From Pseudomonadota bacterium (lineage in GTDB: Bacteria > Pseudomonadota > Gammaproteobacteria > Steroidobacterales > Steroidobacteraceae), in assembly GCA_021807675.1 (NCBI GenBank), contig JAKBCR010000001.1:1-64000 (forward strand): 64,000 bases of DNA, given 5' to 3'. The translations under genes were made by a program, and so were the position numbers. Below are positions 61,237 to 64,000 of this stretch, in pieces; position 1 is the stretch's first letter; each line of letters opens with the position of its first letter. A model generated the notes under the pieces. It was not told where the DNA came from. It searched no databases and was given only the letters and a program-made list of their open reading frames with translations.

Positions 61237-62145
61237 TCAGTAGATATCGATTTGCCGCAGGCCGCTGGAATCGCGGATCCCACGAAACATGCCTTCGGTG
61301 CTGAATTCCGTGACCATTCGTCCGCCGCGGTCGATGGCGATGACCCCGCCGCTGCCGCCCAGCTCACGGATCCTCTGATGCAGCAATTCACATACCGCCT
61401 GCCGTAAGGGCAGACCGCGAAACTCCATGGCGGCACAGATGTGGTGGGCGGCAACCGCACGGATGAAATATTCTCCCTGCCCGGTAGCGGAGACGGCACA
61501 TACTCCATTCTTCGCGTAAGTTCCGGCCCCTATGATCGGTGAGTCGCCCACGCGACCCTGGCGCTTGCTCGTCATCCCACCCGTGGAGGTCGCGGCGGCG
61601 AGATCGCCCGCCGCATCGAGCGCGACCGCGCCAACGGTCCCTTGCGAGGAGGGAACGAGTTCCGAGATCACCCTGCCGGTGCGCTCGCTCTCGAGCTGGG
61701 CTTGTCGTTCCTCAGTGCGGAAGTAGGCATTCGGCACGAGCGCCAGCCCCTCCTCGAGCGCGAATTCCTCCGCACCCGCCCCGACCAGCAGCACGTGCCG
61801 GGATTTCTCCATCACTCGCCGCGCGAGCTCGATCGGATTGCGCACGTGCCGCACGGCCGCCACGGCGCCCGCCCGCTGCTCTCGCCCTTCCATGATGGCG
61901 GCATCGAGCTCGGCGGCCCCTTCGCGGCTGAGCGCGGCGCCCCGTCCGGCATTGAACAGCGGATCGTCCTCCAGCGTGCGGACCGCGGTGGTGACCGCAT
62001 CGAGGCTCGAGCCGCCCTTCTCGAGCGCGGCGTAACCCAGGTCGAGGGCGGCTGCGAGCCCGGCGCGGTATTGCCGCTCGCGCTGCGCCGAAAGCGTGTC
62101 TCGCGGTACCGCGCCGGCGCCGCCGTGGATCGCGATCGAGTACAT
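61237..62145 (-). CDS. iaaA: Isoaspartyl peptidase/L-asparaginase (Ntn hydrolase)
   Basis: An N-terminal nucleophile hydrolase that removes isoaspartyl residues from peptides and has some asparaginase activity. N-terminal MYSIAIHGGAGAVPRDTL is diagnostic. The autoproteolytic site is the Gly-Thr in SSQGTVGAVALD, giving Thr as the nucleophile of the beta subunit; TSTGGMTSKRQGRVGDSPIIGAGTYA is the next family block. Start ATG 62145 is used; the track start 62310 would read through the opposite promoter region. Length is 302 aa. It is divergent from pyc by 64 bases. Confidence 0.95.
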   Translation of the reverse strand: MYSIAIHGGAGAVPRDTLSAQRERQYRAGLAAALDLGYAALEKGGSSLDAVTTAVRTLEDDPLFNAGRGAALSREGAAELDAAIMEGREQRAGAVAAVRHVRNPIELARRVMEKSRHVLLVGAGAEEFALEEGLALVPNAYFRTEERQAQLESERTGRVISELVPSSQGTVGAVALDAAGDLAAATSTGGMTSKRQGRVGDSPIIGAGTYAKNGVCAVSATGQGEYFIRAVAAHHICAAMEFRGLPLRQAVCELLHQRIRELGGSGGVIAIDRGGRMVTEFSTEGMFRGIRDSSGLRQIDIY

Positions 62146-62209
62146 GGAAGAGTCCCGGAAGACGATATGATCCCAGTAGATATTACCGGTGAAAAGGGTG
62201 AAGGTTCTC

Positions 62210-64000
62210 ATGCCGCAGCGGATCCGAAGCATCCTGGTCGCCAACCGGGGCGAGATCGCCATTCGTGTCATGCGGGCTGCGAACGAGCTCGGCCTGCGAA
62301 CGGTGGCCATCTACTCGCAGGAGGACCGCTTCTCGCTCCATCGCACCAAGGCGGACGAGGCGTACCTGGTCGGGCGCGGCAAGGGGCCCGTCGAGGCGTA
62401 CCTCGACATCGAGGACATCCTGCGCATCGCGCACGAGGCCCGGGTGGATGCCATTCATCCCGGGTACGGGTTCCTCTCCGAGAACCCGCAGTTCGCGCAG
62501 GGCTGCCTGGCTGCCGGAATCCTCTTCGTCGGGCCGAGGCCCGAGACCATGCGCACGCTCGGCAACAAGGTGGCGGCGCGCAATCTCGCCAGCGCCGCCG
62601 GGGTGCCGGTGATGCCTGCGACTGCACCGCTGCCTGAGAGTCTGGAAGAGTGCTTGCGGCGTGCGCACGAGATCGGCTACCCGGTGATGCTCAAGGCGAG
62701 TTGGGGAGGCGGCGGGCGGGGGATGCGAGTCGTCGAGAGCGACGCGCAGCTCTCGGAGCTGCTGCCCGTAGCGCGCCGGGAAGCGAAGGCGGCGTTCGGG
62801 AACGATGAGGTCTATCTCGAGAAGCTCGTGCTTCGCGCGCGGCACGTGGAGGTACAGATCCTGGGTGATGCGCATGGCGGGCTGGTGCATCTTTATGAGC
62901 GCGACTGCACGGTGCAGCGGCGCAACCAGAAGGTGGTGGAGCGCGCGCCCGCGGTGTTTTTGAGCGATGGGCAGCGGGCGCAGCTTTGCGAGGCGGCGCT
63001 TGCCATCGGCCGGGCCGCCAATTACCTCAATGCCGGCACGGTGGAGTTCCTGCAGGACGCCGATTCCGGCAAGTTCTATTTCATCGAGGTCAACCCGCGC
63101 ATCCAGGTCGAGCACACGGTCACCGAGTGCGCGACCGGGATCGACATCGTGAAGGCGCAGATCCACATCGCCGAGGGCGCCCGGCTCGGCACGGCCGAAA
63201 GCGGCGTGCCGCCGCAGGGAGAGATCCGGATCGGGGCGCACGCACTGCAGTGCCGCGTGACCACCGAAGACCCGGAAAACAACTTCATTCCCGATTACGG
63301 CAAGATCACGGCCTACCGCAGCCCCGCAGGGTTCGGCGTGCGCCTGGATGCCGGCACCGCGTATACCGGGGCGATCATCACCCGATCCTATGATTCCCTG
63401 CTGGTGAAGGTCACCGTCTGGGCTCCGACCGCGGAGGAGTCCATCGCCCGCATGCACCGGGCGCTGTGGGAGTTTCGCATCCGCGGGGTGGTCACCAACC
63501 TGCGCTTTCTCGATCAGGTCATCACCCACCCGCGGTTTGCGCAGGGCGAGTACACCACCCGCTTCATCGATGAGACCCCCGAGCTCTTCCGCTGGCCGCG
63601 CAAGCGCGACCGGGCCACGCGTATCCTCACCTACATCGGCGAGACGATCGTCAATGGCAACCCGGAGACCCGCGGCCGCCCGCGCCCGGTGAGACTCGAG
63701 ACGCCGAAGCTCCCGCAGGTGGCGCTCAGCGATCCGCCGCCCGGTACCCGGCAGAAGCTCAAGGAGCTGGGGCCCGAGCGCTTCGCGCAATGGATGCTGG
63801 CGCAGGAGCGGGTGCTGCTCACGGACACGACCTTGCGTGATGCGCACCAGTCGCTGCTCGCGACGCGCATGCGCACCATCGACATGACCGCCATCGCGCC
63901 TTACTACGCGAGCCTCGCGCCTGAGCTCTTCTCGCTCGAGTGCTGGGGCGGGGCGACCTTCGATGTGGCCATGCGGTTTTTGAAGGAAGACCCCTGGCAC
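62210..64000 (+). CDS. pyc: Pyruvate carboxylase, 3'-truncated by the window
   Basis: A biotin enzyme that makes oxaloacetate from pyruvate and bicarbonate. The biotin carboxylase domain (residues about 5-450) begins [23 protein letters not shown], with ATP-grasp [29 protein letters not shown] and [16 protein letters not shown]. After a linker, [21 protein letters not shown] (about residue 545) starts the carboxyltransferase domain, and [20 protein letters not shown] shows it is pyruvate carboxylase, not acetyl-CoA carboxylase. About 597 of roughly 1150 residues are visible; the biotinyl domain lies beyond the window. The track omits this open frame because no stop is reached. Confidence 0.95.
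   Translation, partial: MPQRIRSILVANRGEIAIRVMRAANELGLRTVAIYSQEDRFSLHRTKADEAYLVGRGKGPVEAYLDIEDILRIAHEARVDAIHPGYGFLSENPQFAQGCLAAGILFVGPRPETMRTLGNKVAARNLASAAGVPVMPATAPLPESLEECLRRAHEIGYPVMLKASWGGGGRGMRVVESDAQLSELLPVARREAKAAFGNDEVYLEKLVLRARHVEVQILGDAHGGLVHLYERDCTVQRRNQKVVERAPAVFLSDGQRAQLCEAALAIGRAANYLNAGTVEFLQDADSGKFYFIEVNPRIQVEHTVTECATGIDIVKAQIHIAEGARLGTAESGVPPQGEIRIGAHALQCRVTTEDPENNFIPDYGKITAYRSPAGFGVRLDAGTAYTGAIITRSYDSLLVKVTVWAPTAEESIARMHRALWEFRIRGVVTNLRFLDQVITHPRFAQGEYTTRFIDETPELFRWPRKRDRATRILTYIGETIVNGNPETRGRPRPVRLETPKLPQVALSDPPPGTRQKLKELGPERFAQWMLAQERVLLTDTTLRDAHQSLLATRMRTIDMTAIAPYYASLAPELFSLECWGGATFDVAMRFLKEDPWH

Noticed and set aside
62183-64000. 605-aa minus-strand ORF at the window end
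   Set aside because: Antisense of pyruvate carboxylase, which shows intact biotin-carboxylase and carboxyltransferase motifs on the plus strand.

Overview
The window looks like a chromosomal segment of a high-GC gammaproteobacterium near the Steroidobacter/Nevskia/Xanthomonas side of the class. The clues are the ubiB-ubiJ-ubiE-DUF971 and dapF-DUF484-xerC-hslVU neighbourhoods, an AlgZ/AlgR-type LytTR pair, TamA/TamB, an arginine cluster built on an N-acylornithine (not ornithine) carbamoyltransferase, and a ribosomal protein THX gene. I saw no transposase, phage gene, CRISPR array or plasmid function. The placement is inferred from gene content, not from a marker-gene search.

Layout. 1-2.8 kb: trpF (cut by the window edge), trpB, trpA. 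2.8-6.5 kb, minus strand: ubiquinone genes ubiE, ubiJ, ubiB and a DUF971 protein. 6.5-11.4 kb: a three-gene 2-oxoacid oxidoreductase operon (an NADPH/FAD/Fe-S electron-transfer subunit, a fused gamma-alpha subunit, and a TPP-binding beta subunit). 11.5-17.5 kb: an RRM protein, ribosomal protein THX (absent from the ORF track), a small lipoprotein, pyrophosphatase, a GH15 enzyme, a YihY membrane protein, tRNA-Arg(CCG) and a cytochrome c. 17.5-21 kb: comM, ubiK, and amtB with a recognisable NtrC site and sigma-54 promoter. 21-24.7 kb: a DUF4124 protein, a 3-hydroxyisobutyrate-dehydrogenase-type reductase, and AlgZ/AlgR. 24.8-29.3 kb: dapF, DUF484, xerC, hslV, hslU. 29.5-36 kb: a DsbA-type lipoprotein, cytochrome c4, engB, a beta-barrel protein, maiA, an internally deleted thioesterase gene, an LptM-like lipoprotein and recQ. 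36-43 kb: DUF1501/DUF1800, polA, and a cytochrome c-prime/b561 pair. 43.3-51.6 kb: an eight-gene arginine operon, argR-argG-DUF1611-argC-argD-argF'-argB-argH. 51.7-57.4 kb: tamB and tamA. 57.5-64 kb: an NRDE protein, NAD-capping hydrolase nudC, an orphan FlhC-like regulator divergent from an unknown gene, an isoaspartyl peptidase with a CheY-like protein, and the first two thirds of pyruvate carboxylase.

Most striking points. (1) The arginine operon has a DUF1611 P-loop protein translationally coupled to argC and contains no recognisable N-acylglutamate synthase. Its carbamoyltransferase carries Ala at the position that separates N-acetyl- from N-succinylornithine enzymes. I propose that DUF1611 supplies the N-acylation step, possibly with a non-acetyl acyl group. 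(2) Three families of 70-260 bp interspersed, hairpin-rich repeats fill most of the longer gaps and supply the C-terminal codons of at least three genes (ppa, recQ, DUF971). (3) Several genes have a -10-like hexamer exactly 6 nt before the start codon, as expected for leaderless mRNAs. (4) A hotdog thioesterase gene has lost its catalytic middle in frame but keeps both ends and is ATGA-coupled to the lptM-like gene.
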